Of a stretch of DNA of 64,000 bases, positions 23,469 through 35,870 are shown piece by piece (position 1 is the first letter of the stretch; each line of letters begins with the position of its first letter). A program made the position numbers and the translations under genes. Source of the DNA: Ipomoea triloba. Its lineage: Eukaryota > Streptophyta > Magnoliopsida > Solanales > Convolvulaceae. The stretch spans positions 21,529,847-21,593,846 of the forward strand of contig NC_044920.1 in NCBI RefSeq assembly GCF_003576645.1, read 5' to 3'. The notes below the pieces were generated by a model. It searched no databases and was not told the DNA's origin. It saw only the letters and a list, made by a program, of their open reading frames with translations.

Positions 23469-26400
23469 GGGTGATGAGGAAAAGACATAAATGTCATGTT
23501 ATTATTGGTTTATTGAAAAAGATATCATCATAAATTGGCTAATAACATCACATCATACTAGGTTTTGATAAAAATCTAACCAAACTCTTGTAATTAAAGT
23601 AATCTTAAATTATTATTTTTATCAAAATCATAATGTTTGAAACAATCATAATTAGGGAGTATAAAAATAAGGTAAAAAATTTTATTTTCCACCGGCATAT
23701 GATTGGCATGGTTATAAATATATTTGATAATGAGATATTTTACAATATTAATTATAAATATATCACACTTAAAAATATAAATTATTTGCTACACATTTGT
23801 ATAGTAAATTAATTATGATTTTTTTAAAAAAAATAATAATAATCGATATTATAGCCAAGAACCTAGTGGTCCAGTGGCATCAAACCTTTTACTTTATACG
23901 GGAACAGATACTGCATTGTAATAGAGTTAGTAGTATTCAAAAAAAAAAATTGATATTATAAAAACTATTTAAAAAAAAAAATTAATCATAAAATTTTGTG
24001 CTGGGCAGTTGGGGGAGCACATCGTGAGTTTCGATTAAGAAATTTAATTGAGAGTAATTCAAAAAATAAAAGAAAATACGGATGGAATGAATGATTGGTC
24101 AGATATAGAAAGGTGGTCCCAAAATCGTATGAGTGGGCCCATTCTTCGCACTCTATTATTGATGGATATTGGACATTTGGACTGAAAGATAGATTTAATT
24201 TTAGCCAGAAAAATGGATAATACCGATAAAATATTGTATTATTCGCCTAAAAAATTTGTTTTTTTTTTTTGTTTTTGTTTTTTGTTTTTGTTTTTTTTTT
24301 TTGTTTTTGGTTTTTTTTTTTCACTTGCGATTCATCAATTATATATTTCACATTTAGTATGTGACTATTAATTTTTTATTTTTAATATAGGCAAAAATTT
24401 ATGTTAGATTGTCAGATATTTATATATGACCCTTTAATATATGTTTATACAATTTCTACTTTATTTGGTTTTTTTTTATTAATTTCCTGTCCAACATTAG
24501 TTGAAATTTTTCACATGACAATTATGTGATATAGTGGTCTTGAGGTAGTCAGACAAGATTGGTTAGGAAATTTATCAAAATGATTGAATGTGATAGAAAA
24601 TTGATAATACATTAAATATATGAAAAAGTTGTTAGTTAGAATGACTTTATGTACCTATATAGTTTATAAATTTAAGTTAATAAATATATAGGTACATAAA
24701 TTTAATGTGTATTATCAATTTTCTAATAATGTAGGTACATAAAATCATTATTTTAATGCACATAAATCACTGCATTATTAGTTTATAAAGCCACTACTAC
24801 AAATACATAAATAATTTTAATGTGTATAGGTATATAAATTTAATGTGTATTACCAATTTTCTAATAATATAGGTACATAAAGTCATTACTTTATGCACAT
24901 AAATCACTACATTATTAGTTTATAAAGTCCCTACTACAAATACATAAATCACTACACTACTGTTCGTTCATAAAGAAAAAATGGTAAGTACTTAAATTCA
25001 TTATTGCATACATGTTCATAAATTTACTGCTGGAAGTTTGGAAGTTTAAGTGATATATTAAAATACATATCAATATAAATGTCATTTAAACTATCTCAAC
25101 AAGTATATATACACATACACAAAAACAAATAGATCAAACAATAATATATTCAAGTGTTAACACTAACATACAATATTATTTTTATGTACTTGGGTTCATG
25201 TGCAACATAGACCTTAGTCAATTATATAACTTGTTAGAGAAATACAATACTCGAGGGACTAAAAGTGTAAAAAAAAAAACTTACCTAGAATTATACACTT
25301 TATTGTCATGTCATGGCCTCATGAGTCGCCGGAGGGACTTAACTTTTGTTTTAGACAACAAAAATATCTCGTCACTCATACTATTTGAGCTTAGAATCCA
25401 TCCAAATTTTTCTTCTTCAAAAAGAAAAAAAGAATCCATCCAAATTAAAACTATAAGTTCTTATTTGTAATTCTAATAATAGTATCAACATATTATAAGA
25501 TTAAACAAGTGAATTGTACGTGATTGATGTTATATGTGGCAGGTCCATTGTACCACAAAGGATGGTACCACTTTTTCTATCAATACAACCCGGATTCTGC
25601 AGTTTGGGGAAATATCACCTGGGGGCATGCTGTGTCCAGGGATCTGATCCACTGGTTTCATCTACCCTTTGCCATGGTCCCTGATCAATGGTACGACATC
25701 AATGGTGTTTGGACCGGGTCCGCCACCATCCTCCCCGACGGTCAGATCGTCATGCTCTACACTGGATCTACGGATGAAAATGTACAAGTACAAAATCTTG
25801 CATACCCGGCCGATCTACTTGACCCGCTCCTCCTGGATTGGGTCAAGTACTCGGGTAACCCGGTCTTGGTCCCCCCACCCGGAATTGGTGCCCAGGACTT
25901 TAGGGACCCAACCACTGCGTGGAAGAGTCCCAACGTTGGGAAGTGGTTGCTTACCATCGGGTCCAAAGTTAATAAAACAGGGATCTCACTCGTTTATGAA
26001 ACCACCAACTTTACGGACTACAAACTCTTGGATGGAGTTTTGCATGCGGTTCCGGGTACGGGTATGTGGGAGTGCGTGGACTTTTATCCGGTTTCGACAA
26101 TCGGTGCAGTTGGGTTGGATACTTCAGCAAACGGGCCGGGTATTAAACATGTGTTAAAAGCTAGTCTGGACGACGATAAGCATGATTACTATGCAATTGG
26201 GACGTATGACCCGTTTAACAACACGTGGACACCCGATAACCCGATGATAGACGTGGGTATCGGGTTGAGAATTGATTATGGGAAGTATTATGCATCAAAG
26301 ACATTTTATGACCAAAATAAAGGGAGAAGAATTTTGTGGGGTTGGATTGGAGAAACTGATTCGGAAGCTGATGACCTCATGAAGGGTTGGGCATCCGTTC

Positions 26401-29400
26401 AGGTAATTAAGATTCTTAATTTACTTATTTTTACTAATTTCCGCATTTTTCCATTTAAATTCTTATTACATATCAAAATGTTTCTTAAAGTTTTGAGGTT
26501 ATACGTTTCAAAACTATTTATTCCCCGTAATACTATAATGTCTTTAGTAACGTAACAATGGAGAATAATTATATGGCGTCAAGCTAAGGAGTTGCCAAAC
26601 TATTTGTTGTTAGTAAACACGCTTAAGCAATATCAAGTCTTTCTTAGATTATTGCAGTTGAGATCACCAAAACGTATTTGACTTTAGTGTTACGTGAATT
26701 GAATAACAGGTTTAGCTTTGACTAATGCTATAATATTATTCTTAGCTGGTAACTTAGGAACACTAATTCAACTTGCATTTTTAGAGCTGTTTACGTGACC
26801 AAATGGTAATGTACTTTTCATTGAATGAGCTGAAGAAAAAATATAAACAAAGATCAATTGCTTCTAATAACAAGATTTGTACTTAGAGGGTTTGGTTTGA
26901 ACCGCAATTAGAGGGTTTGGTTTGAACTGCAAATTATACCATGGATCATGGTCTACTCTGCATTGTGGACTTTAGTTCAAAATGACATTAAGATTATGTG
27001 TTTATAATTAACATATTATATGTCTGTAGTTAATAAATTATGTGCATGTAAATATATTGAAATCACATAATATGTTAACGACTAGATACATAATATGTTT
27101 TTTTTTAGTACTACTGACTCTGTTAGAATGTAGTATCTGTTCATAACTACTTTCTCAACCTACTGAAGGTTACAAAGAGTCAATAGTTGCCTCCACTGAG
27201 GCTCGAACCCGCTCTCATCATCTACTGAATCTCGAACCCACTCTCATCATCCATGTGAGAGTGTAAACCGGGACACCGGGTGTACTAGACTACAAGGTCT
27301 TTGGCAGATGCATAATATGTTCATTGCAAGCATGTAATATTGTAATTACATATGAACAAGGCTAGATGCCACTTCAAATAAAAATGAAAAAATGAAAGAA
27401 AAAAAAAGTGATAGAATTTGTGTTTTGTAAGGGTATGAACCATTTCTCCTTGAAGCATATTATGGTAGAATCAGATTAATTTTAATTTAAAAATTATCAT
27501 TTCTAGAGTTAATTCCACCCCCCACGTCTACAATTCGATTAGTGTTTTAATTTGAAACGTCTTCACAACATATATAAATTGATTTTATCCCTAATAATAT
27601 TTTTTTTTTAAAATTTGAATTTATGTTATCCAGACCATTCCTAGGACGGTTCTTCTGGACACAAAGACCTATACTCATCTTCTTCAGTGGCCGGTTGAAG
27701 AAGTAGAGAGCTTGAGATCAGGCGATCCTATACTCACCGATGTCAATCTTCAACCGGGATCAGTCGTGCCAATCCACGTTAATACATCTACGCAGGTTTA
27801 TATTTAATTTTATCGTCAAAATTCATATAATTTATAAATTGCTACTAAATAGGTTCAGAAATTTATCAAATTATTGACATTTGAAACATTCTTAATTTTT
27901 TTTGCCGCAAGAGAAACTGCAACCACTACTCAAGTGGGTATAGCTCTTGCAGTTAAAGGATCACAAAAAATAAACTAGTCTAGGTTGTCCATGGCTAATT
28001 GCTCAAACTAAAAAGGCCAACAGATCGTACTTACTGGTTCAAACTAGAAATGCCAATGGACCGCTGTCATTAAGAGCTGAATTTACCCACTCAAACTAAA
28101 AAGACCAACAAGTCACTTCCGTTAGGAGTCGAACTTACCGACCCAAACAAAAAAGGCAACATGCCGCTCTTACTAATAGGAGTGAAACTTGTAATTTTAT
28201 GGTTAGTAAGTCAACTGTGTGACCCGACTAGGTTGCCCCAAACATTCTTAATTTTATTAAATATGTATTCAACATATAATATACAAATATAAATATAAAT
28301 CATATATTTCAACTAGCAAAACTTTTAGTTGAAACTATTGAGCGGAAGTTGGTGAAGGATCAAATCCAACAACAGATGATTAAGAAATTATCGGGCGAGG
28401 TCTACAATTCAATACCCTACTTCTCGAAAATGTGACTGAATAAGAGTTATAACTTTTAACATAGTAATAAATGTTTGATCAAACCGAATTGAAAATGAAT
28501 AAATGTACAGTTGGACATTAGCGCGTGGTTTGAAGTGGAGAACACCAGCAGCCTGGAAGCGGACGTGGGGTACAATTGCAGTAGCAGCAGCGGCGCTGTT
28601 ACGAGAGGCGCTTTGGGGCCGTTCGGACTTCTAGTGATTGCAGACGAAACGCTATCTGAGCTCACGCCGGTGTACTTTTATATTGCAAAGGGCACCGACG
28701 GGAAAGCAGAGACTCATTTCTGCACTGACCAAACAAGGTTTGCTTCTTCAATTCGATCACCTTCCATTCCTTACCATCAACATCTGTCCTAAATAATTTG
28801 GTCAATATGTGGTATATATATGTAGATCGTCGGAGTCTTCCAGTGTTGGTAAAGAGGTTTATGGAAGCACGGTGCCTGTTCTTGAGGGTGAAACCTTCAC
28901 TACCAGAATATTGGTAAGTCCAGTGTTAAAAGAGTTTTATATTACATGTATTTCCACTTCTTTCTCTCTCAATTTTACTCCTCAATCCTTAACCAAATGT
29001 CAAGGGTTCCATCCTTTACTTTGGGTATAGGACCGTCTTAAATCTGCAGGCCAGCTATACCACCTAACAGTCTCCAGACCAGCTATACCTCCTAGCAGTC
29101 TTAAATCTCCAAGCCAGCTATACCACCTAGCAGTCTTAAATCTCCAGGCCAGCTATACCACTTAGCAGTCTTAAATCTCCAAGCCAGCTATACCACTTAG
29201 CAGTCTTAAATTTACAGGCCAGCTGTACCACTCAATAGATGTGCCTACAATTCAGCTCTACCTAGCAGTCTTTAAATCTGCAGGCCAGCTATACCACCTA
29301 GCAATCTTAAATCTCCAGGCCAGCTATACCACATAACAGTCTTAAATCTCCAGGCCAGATGTACCACTCAATAGAGGTGCCCACAATTCAGCTCCAAGCC

Positions 29401-29891
29401 AGCTATACCACCCAATAAACATGCCTACAATCCAGCTAGAGATTAGTAATCTGTGACCACCCAACAGAAGTGCCTACAATCCAGCTAGAAATTAGTAATT
29501 GTGACCAGGGCTACACCCAAAATAAAAATTTTACTCTTCTATATAGTGGGCATTAATAACACTAATCTATATACCCCTCCTAAAAATTTCCCTACCAATT
29601 TCCCGGCCTTCTAATACGCTATACACCCTAGAACCAACTGAACTCCCGTGTTGATAATATAACCATTGTTTTGTGCATGCATGGCAGGTGGACCACTCGA
29701 TCGTGGAGAGCTTTGCTCAGGGAGGGAGAACGGTGATAACGTCAAGAATTTATCCAACGAAAGCCATATACGGAGATGCAAGGGTTTTCCTCTTCAACAA
29801 CGCCACACAGGCAAGCGTGAAGGCGTCGGTGAAGATCTGGGAAATGGGATCAGCTGACATTAAACCATTCTCTTTCATCAATCAATTGTAA
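21954..29891 (+). CDS. Vacuolar acid invertase (beta-fructofuranosidase, GH32), 7 exons
   Basis: It hydrolyses sucrose to glucose and fructose in the vacuole. Exons: 21954-22383, 23393-23401, 25543-26402, 27634-27795, 28511-28737, 28826-28913, 29688-29891; all introns are GT-AG and the 1980 bases join in frame to 659 residues, normal for vacuolar invertases. The N-terminal propeptide has a single membrane span (about residues 42-64, [15 protein letters not shown]) typical of vacuolar targeting. The catalytic nucleophile is in WMNDPDGPLYH (usually NDPNG), the transition-state stabiliser in DFRDPTTAW, and the acid/base Glu in WECVDF; Val in WECVD marks vacuolar rather than cell-wall enzymes (Pro). 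The C-terminal beta-sandwich follows ([24 protein letters not shown]). The 9-base exon 2 is a hallmark of the family. Introns contain a SINE and several repeats. It looks functional. Confidence 0.97.
23393..23401 (+). CDS. 9-base mini-exon of the invertase
   Basis: atcctgatg, between a taaag acceptor and a gtacgt donor, supplies the middle of the NDPDG active-site motif. It is among the smallest known plant exons. An ATT repeat begins 30 bases downstream. Confidence 0.93.
23431..23468. repeat. (ATT)n microsatellite in invertase intron 2
   Basis: About twelve TTA/ATT units just after the mini-exon donor. Confidence 0.95.
23856..23950 (+). mobile_element. Internally deleted SINE, family A, in invertase intron 2
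   Basis: The head gccaagaacctagtggtccag is joined to the tail acattgcattgtaatagag-like end with a poly-A run; the middle is missing. gatattata flanks both sides (23847-23855, 23952-23960). Confidence 0.8.
24691..24952. repeat. 138-bp direct repeat in invertase intron 2
   Basis: The block starting ggtacataaatttaatgtg at 24691 recurs at 24829 as ggtatataaatttaatgtg, with a few changes. It is AT-rich with no coding sense. Confidence 0.85.
27098..27305 (-). mobile_element. Full-length SINE, family A, in invertase intron 3
   Basis: The minus strand reads from gccaaagaccttgtag to a tail ending in A (T run at 27098). A box-B-like gggttcgag is visible. Target duplication agat(a/g)cataatatg at 27084-27097 and 27306-27319 with one mismatch. 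It is nested in an AT-rich MITE-like stretch (about 26939-27370). Confidence 0.88.
27911..28230 (-). repeat. Dispersed repeat with internal tandem words, invertase intron 4
   Basis: The phrase caaactaaaaaggcca occurs four times, diverged, at about 65-base spacing. The minus strand has a tRNA-like end (gttgact..gtaaccataa, acaagtttca). A related shorter copy lies at 47510-47675 in the pectinesterase intron. Probably a SINE-like family expanded in tandem. Confidence 0.6.
29032..29500. repeat. 35-bp minisatellite in invertase intron 6
   Basis: Units of about 35 bases (cagtcttaaatctccaggcc then agctataccacctag) repeat about ten times with variants and some broken units. It fills over half of the last intron. 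Confidence 0.9.
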
Positions 29892-30064
29892 TATATGTAC
29901 TAATATGTGCCTGTTACGTTAGTTCTGTTGTTGTACCTTTCTAGGTATTTCGCTTCGTCGCATAATATATATAATTGATATGGAACCAGCGGTTTGTGCT
30001 CAACAAATGAAGAAATTGTGGTTAAAGCAAGAATGTATACAACTATATAATTTCCATAAGAATA

Positions 30065-30073
30065 ATATATTTC

Positions 30074-30112
<39 letters not shown>

Positions 30113-31120
30113 ACAGGAAAAATTGCATCTTTAGTCCCTGAGATATACTGAAAGAGTTTAGTCCCCAAAGTGACGCTGCATTTGGTCTCTGACCGTTAAA
30201 TTTGATAAAAAGAATTTAAAAATATTTAAAATTTGAAGGGTAAATTAGAAAATTTACATTTTATTCTCTTTAATATAACAAAACCACCCTCACAACATTA
30301 TTTTTCACTTCTTAACCTCTTATTTCAAGGTTTGCAATTTTAAAAGTATTTTTATAACTTTAGTATGACTTGTTTGGAACCTGAATCTCGTATAATAAAT
30401 TTAAAACTTAACTAACACAAACAAAGAAACATTTGATCATTATATTCGGGCTTTCTTTACTAAGCAACAAATGCAATCAACTTTTGAGATACAAAATGAT
30501 GTCAAATTTCTCAGGTTGCTTTTATGAGAAATTCACCAACGGAATAACTTGATTTTTAGTATGTAAAAAATAATTATTTGACATACAAAGCAACAAATGC
30601 AATCAAACAAGAACTTTGAGATTTTTAGTATGTCGAATAATTATTTGACATACTAAAAATATCAAAATAATATTCACATATACTCTTTCAATTCACATAA
30701 CAATATATAAAAATAAACCACCTAAACAATATATAAAAATAAAAATTAATATAAATTCGAAATAAAATTTCTAAAATCATTAAACATCACATTTATCAAT
30801 ATAATAATAAAACATAAATATATTAACCAAAAATAATAATAATAATAAAAAACCACCGGGATCGACATGTAGAGCAGCAGATGGGGTTGAAGCGGTCGCG
30901 ATACGGCTGTGGTGTTGGTGGCTGCGCTGCGATGGACGGCATTGGTAGCTTCCATGGCCGGCGGTGGTGGCTGCGATGGCCGGAGGTGATGGCGGTAGAG
31001 GCTGCGGAAGTGGGAAGTGGGGTGGCAGATCTGTGGGAATTTAGGGTTATTATATTTATAAAGGTTTTTATGTTAACTTTTTTATTATTAATTATTATTT
31101 TTTGAATTTATTTTTTTAAA
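30065..31120. other. Region downstream of the invertase, no gene seen
   Basis: A (TA)n run sits at about 30078-30107. At 30118-30280 a stretch beginning tgcatctttagtccctgag looks like one end of a foldback element of the type seen elsewhere; the partner end is not clear. A GC-rich patch at 30850-31030 gives short ORFs without recognisable domains. Confidence 0.5.
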
Positions 31121-31250
31121 AAGGAACGGTGGTGGAAATGCTAGTCTTTTATGTTTTTATTTGTATTATGTTTTAATCAAGTTAAACAGCTAATAGTGGT
31201 TGATGTGTTGACTATTAGGATGGTCGTTTTAAATCAAAAGTTGTGAGTTT

Positions 31251-32043
31251 TCATTGAAATGATGCATTTTGGTGGAAGAAAGAACCCTCACCAGAATAAA
31301 CCATATTAGCCCGAGGTCCATAATTTGTAGAATATCTGTGGGGACAATAAACAGCAGTATGCCCATTAACACCACAAATTTGGCATCGCTGGGCCGCCCC
31401 TCCAATGTCGCAAATAAACTCCTCATTAGCAACCAAAAAATCTTGACAGTTGAGCCAACGTCATTGGATCGCCCTTCACTATCAAGGTCGCCACAAGCGG
31501 GCGGAACTCCGAACGAAGCCCCCCGAACACATATAAGTTCTGATCATCCAGATCAACAGGACGACCCGCCAAGGCTAAATCTTCCACCAAAACTTGTGCG
31601 CGACCGATATAATCCTCAACAGATTCATCGTCCTGACGGAGACCATGAAGCTGATCGAGCAACCGGAGCGTACGGGCACGCGTCACCGAACCAAGGGTCT
31701 GTTCAATGGACAGACAAAGCTGTCGAGAGGTAGTCTTGCCGACCGCGAGGTGCATCGCCTCTTCGGAAAGTGAGGAAATCAGGATGGATAATATAGCTTG
31801 GTCTTGTTGAATCCAAGCAGCCCTGGAGAGAGTTGCAGAAGGAACGGCAGCAGACGGACATGAAATAGTTCCATCAACAAAGCCTAATAAATTTTGATCT
31901 CTCAAGAAAGGGACCAATTCAGTTCGCCACAACAAATAGTTATGAGTTGTTAATTTGATCGAAATATTTAAAACAGGAAAAATAACATCAAAAACAGTCC
32001 GTTCAGAAGAAATTTCTGTAGAACTGTCATTGTCATCGGCCAT
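31251..32043 (-). pseudogene. Copia-type gag fragment, copy 1
   Basis: The frame from ATG 32043 encodes a plant copia gag (NYLLWRTEL near the start, then LHGLRQDDESVEDYI) and shifts frame near 31430 in an A run before the zinc knuckle CQICGVNGHTAVYC (CX2CX4HX4C). No pol follows; the sequence stops matching any element soon after the knuckle. About 90% alike to copy 2 at 38458-39183. Confidence 0.85.
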
Positions 32044-32260
32044 AACAAAAACCTAGCGACTAATACCTGATGAAAACAAGTTTCTAAATATTATTAAAAG
32101 TAGGAACGGACAGAACATATATACAAGACTAGAGTCCTACACCGAGTATACAAGACTAGAGTCCTAAAGTAAACATAATACAAAGAGTAGTAAACTCCTA
32201 ATAGGTTATGGGGTACCACACTAGAGGAACCATTAATGCTATAAAATGTTTTAAATGGTA
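32044..32260 (-). repeat. Leader and 5' LTR part of copia copy 1
   Basis: Minus strand: LTR-like DNA with gtatactcggt and ttgtatatatgttctgtcc, then an LTR end near 32069 and ggtattagtcgctagg, a decayed form of the initiator-Met tRNA primer site, directly before the gag ATG. The same block precedes copy 2 (39184-39436). Confidence 0.65.
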
Positions 32261-32360
32261 TAAAAATAGACCGGCCATTATCACAAACACATTCTAACAA
32301 CTCTCAATGTTTACAATTGATAATTTCCTCTTAAACTTAAAGTTAAGTAGTTATTTATCG

Positions 32361-33481
32361 AGTGAATTTCATTTTTGGTCCTACTGTTATAGGGGCGTGT
32401 TCAATTTTAGTCCATCTTAATTAATTTTGTCACATTGTGACCACTGTTAATTAAAGCGTTCCATTTTTAGTCCACCGTTAGTATTTCCGGCAGTTGGCTG
32501 TGTAATCTAGGGGTATTTTGTCTTTCTATGTTTATCTCTTCTCCTTTAAGCTTTCTCCTTTAATTAGCCACCGACCGTTGGGCCTTCCTGGACTAAAATC
32601 CATTCAAGAGAAAATTAAACCTAAAATCTAAAAGTGACGAATTAGACCAAAATTATAACGACGACTTTTTATGCCTTGTCTGCTCCCGTCTACACACTAT
32701 CAAGCCAGCAGTTGATGCCGACCTTCTCACCGGACACCCACCAGAAGGAACATTGTCTCTCAAAGGTTGTAGGCCATGTCCCACTTGAGCTAGCGAAGAC
32801 CCATCTTCAGTGATCTACCCACTGCCACTAGTTGATGGCCTTGCCACGCGACCACCATCTCCACTGGCTATTGGAGCAGGCAGTGACGAAAACCCAAAAG
32901 CAAGGGTCGAAGGCACTCCATCTCCTTCCATCGCAAACAGAGTCCTTTCTACACCGACAGAACGCAATTCCTTGCCGGAATCGCCTCCAATGACGTAAAC
33001 TGACTCGCGATACGAAGCGTCGCAGATGGTTGCCGATTGTCAAATTGATGGTGGTGATCATCTTGTTGGGGCAAGGCGACGACTCTAGAAGGTCGCAAAC
33101 TAGCAGAGCCGGCTTGGAGCCTCTTATCACAAAGTTAGACAGTGTATACCCCTTACGACGCAAATCGGCTAGAATATCTCGGACACAATCAAACACCTCC
33201 TCCACCACTTCTAGAGGCGGCTGACCCACTTCCATGACCGTCATTAAGACGGAGTGATTAATCGGAACCGATTGCCTTAAGAAAGGATAAAAGAGAAGAG
33301 ACAACCATAGAAAGACAAAAATGTCCCTGGATTATATTACACGGTTGACTACGAAAATATTAACGGTAGATTAAAAGTGTAACACTTTAATTAACAGTGG
33401 TCGCAATGTGGCAAAATTAATTAAGATGGACTAAAATTGGACACGTCCCTATAACAATAGGACTAAAAAGGGAATTCACTC
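32361..33481. mobile_element. Pack-MULE-like element
   Basis: Inverted repeats of about 150 bases start gagtgaatttcatttttgg and end with a matching ...aaaaagggaattcactc. A 9-bp duplication with one mismatch flanks it: ttatttatc (32352-32360) and ttatgtatc (33482-33490), as expected for Mutator-like elements. The middle (about 32650-33290) is GC-rich and unlike the arms, so it may be captured host sequence; its longest minus-strand ORF (33304-32828) has no domain I recognise. Confidence 0.8.
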
Positions 33482-33490
33482 TTATGTATC

Positions 33491-34350
33491 CTTAGCTTCA
33501 AACTTGCATCACTACTTGCTTTATACTAGAAGTTTTTGAAGGCTCGTGGATGGAATCCTAGAGTCTTTTTTCTTGAGTCTCCATCAAAACAAATTTTTAA
33601 GGTATAAATAAAGAATTTTAGACAAAATACTCTAATAATGTATGTGTATAACAACAGAATCACCACCAAGCATGATTTTAGAGGACCGACTTAGGATTAT
33701 GATTTAATTTGCCCGATTGGCGAAGCTGTGTAAGTACTATATATCTTGGTGCTTTTTAGTATTTGTACCTTGTAGTTTTAACAGATATAGAAACATAGAA
33801 TTAGCTTCTCAGTGTATTGTTGTCTCATACTATTCATGCAAGTATGCTGGATTTTAATTATTGATATACATGCATTAGAAAAGTGATCATGCAATGGAAT
33901 AACTATAATTATTCATTGTTTTGCATGATATATAATTCAGATTTGAGTGACATGCAGCACACCGTTGAATCATGCCTTGTATACAACTGATGTTATCCCA
34001 TGAAATCAAATAATTTAATGATGCTCCTCAACATTAGAAAGATGTGATTTAATAAGTTTAGGGCAAGTGTGATTGAATGTGAAATTACCTTTATTTGTGA
34101 GACAAGAGTAGAATTTACAAAATATTTATTACTTAAAGATTTATTTGAATTGTTAATAGTAAAGCTATCCATGGGATCCACTAGCGAGTATACTGTTCGT
34201 TTCGTCTTTGAGAAAAAAAGCTGCAAAGCAACTTACAAACCATCTCCCGGAATTTTGCGAGGACTTGGTAAACAATAAATTAAACCCAAACCAAACTGAA
34301 TTTCAAAGGATGTAATGATTGGCTTAGTTCGCATTTGGGAGGGTGGGGGG
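33491..34350. other. Intergenic DNA, no gene seen
   Basis: A 69-codon ORF at 34069-34278 has no recognisable domain. Nothing else is supported. Confidence 0.5.
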
Positions 34351-34357
34351 TTCAAAA

Positions 34358-34540
34358 AGCTTTGCTCAGGGAGGGAGAACGGTGATAACGTCAAGAATTT
34401 ATCCAACGAAAGCCATATACGGAGCTGCAAGGATTTTCCTCTTCAACAACGCTACAGAGGCAAGCGTGAAGGCGTCGGTGAAGATCTGGGAAATGGGATC
34501 AGCTGACATTAAACCATTCTCTTTCATCAATCAATTGTAA
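34358..34540 (+). pseudogene. Duplicated last exon of the invertase
   Basis: It repeats invertase positions 29709-29891 at a constant offset of 4649 bases, without indels up to the stop codon. Four substitutions are visible in 183 bases, three of them changing the residue (Asp to Ala, Val to Ile, Gln to Glu). The exon's first 21 bases and splice acceptor are absent, so it cannot be spliced normally. The similarity continues through the 3' untranslated region to about 35000, interrupted by two SINE insertions. It is a direct, recent partial duplication. Confidence 0.96.
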
Positions 34541-34632
34541 TATATATACTAATATGTGCCCGTTACGTTAGTTCTGTTGTTGTACCTTTTTAGGTATTTC
34601 GCTTCGTCGCATAATATATATATATAATATAT

Positions 34633-34664
34633 ATTGTAATAGAGTTAGTAGTATTCAAAAAAAA
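34633..34664 (+). mobile_element. 5'-truncated SINE tail, family A
   Basis: attgtaatagagttagtag plus an A run is present here but missing from the matching point of the original invertase 3' region (near 29970), so it arrived after the duplication. Confidence 0.8.
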
Positions 34665-34752
34665 TAATTTGATATGGAACCAGCGGTTTGTGCCCAAGAA
34701 ATGAAGAAATTGTGGTTAAAGCAAGAATGTATACAACTATATAATTTCCATA

Positions 34753-34976
34753 GCCAAAGACCTTGTGGTCTAGTGGCACCCGGTGTCCCGATTTACACTC
34801 CCACATGGATGATGGGAGTGAGTTTGAGTCTCCACATGGATGATAGGAGTGGGTTCGAGTCTCAGTGGAAGCAACTATTGACTCTTTGTGTTTCACTAGG
34901 TTGTTGACTCTTTGTGTTTCACTAGGTTGAGAAAATCACTACATTGTAATAGAGTCAGTAGTATTCAAAAATATAT
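34753..34976 (+). mobile_element. Full-length SINE, family A, in the invertase duplicate
   Basis: Box A (tggtctagtggcac) and box B (gggttcgagtctc) are present, and a 70-base middle part is partly repeated. Target duplication atataatttccata (34739-34752) and atataatttttata (34977-34990). The unfilled site survives at about 30050-30065. Confidence 0.92.
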
Positions 34977-35466
34977 ATATAATTTTTATAAGAATAATAT
35001 TTACTATAATATATATATATATATAAATCTATGAAATACATATATATATATTTTTTATAAGTCATTGATTTGTGTCATATTTTGCCTGCTGTACTCGTAT
35101 CCTCATTTGCTGGGATTAGAGTAATTAGACTATTTCAGTAAAATTTTGATTGGTTCTCATTCAAAGGATTTATTTGTCATTCCATTATGTGTTTAGCTAT
35201 ATATCCTTTTTAGTACAGTGTGCAAATTTTAGTAATCTCACATTCTCACCCGAGTTATATGATGGAGCAAGGTCCACAAAACAATTAAGATAAATTCTAA
35301 TACAAAAATTTTACATTATTATTATTATTATTTTTTGTATAAATAAAATTAATTTTTTTTAAAAAAAAATATAGCATTAAAAAGCACGTACTAATTAAGA
35401 TCATTATATTCAAATGACACCCATACTAATATTTTACTTTTCAATTCTTTTAAAGAAATTTATAGA

Positions 35467-35590
35467 TACCAATGATCTTGTGGTATAGTGACACGTACGA
35501 AGTGACTCTCCCAAATGGAAGGCCATGGATTTGATTCTCAGTAAGGGTGGTATTGATTCTTTGTGTTTTAGTTGGTATAATCAATATTTT
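35467..35590 (+). mobile_element. Diverged SINE related to family A
   Basis: ccaatgatcttgtggtatagtgacacg parallels the family A head, and ggatttgattctcag its box B. No clear duplication. Confidence 0.55.
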
Positions 35591-35599
35591 AAGCATTAT

Positions 35600-35870
35600 A
35601 TATACTATTTTATAGCATAAATGTAGTACTTTAAAACAAAACTGTAAGAGACAATTTGTATGAAATAAAGTAATAACATAACAAAATTGCAGATAAAATC
35701 AATACTTTAAGCCTTATATATAACACTTTATACGGAGTAACATAAATGTAGTATTTTATAGAATAAATGTAATACATATTATGTGGGGAATAAATTAAAA
35801 TAATAGTGAACATAATTGCAGATATAATCGACACTTTAAACCTTATATATAAGGTCACTATCCACGTATA
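35600..35870. repeat. 128-bp direct repeat, AT-rich
   Basis: gcagataaaatcaatacttta near 35690 recurs as gcagatataatcgacacttta near 35818, each followed by agccttatatata-like sequence. Confidence 0.7.
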
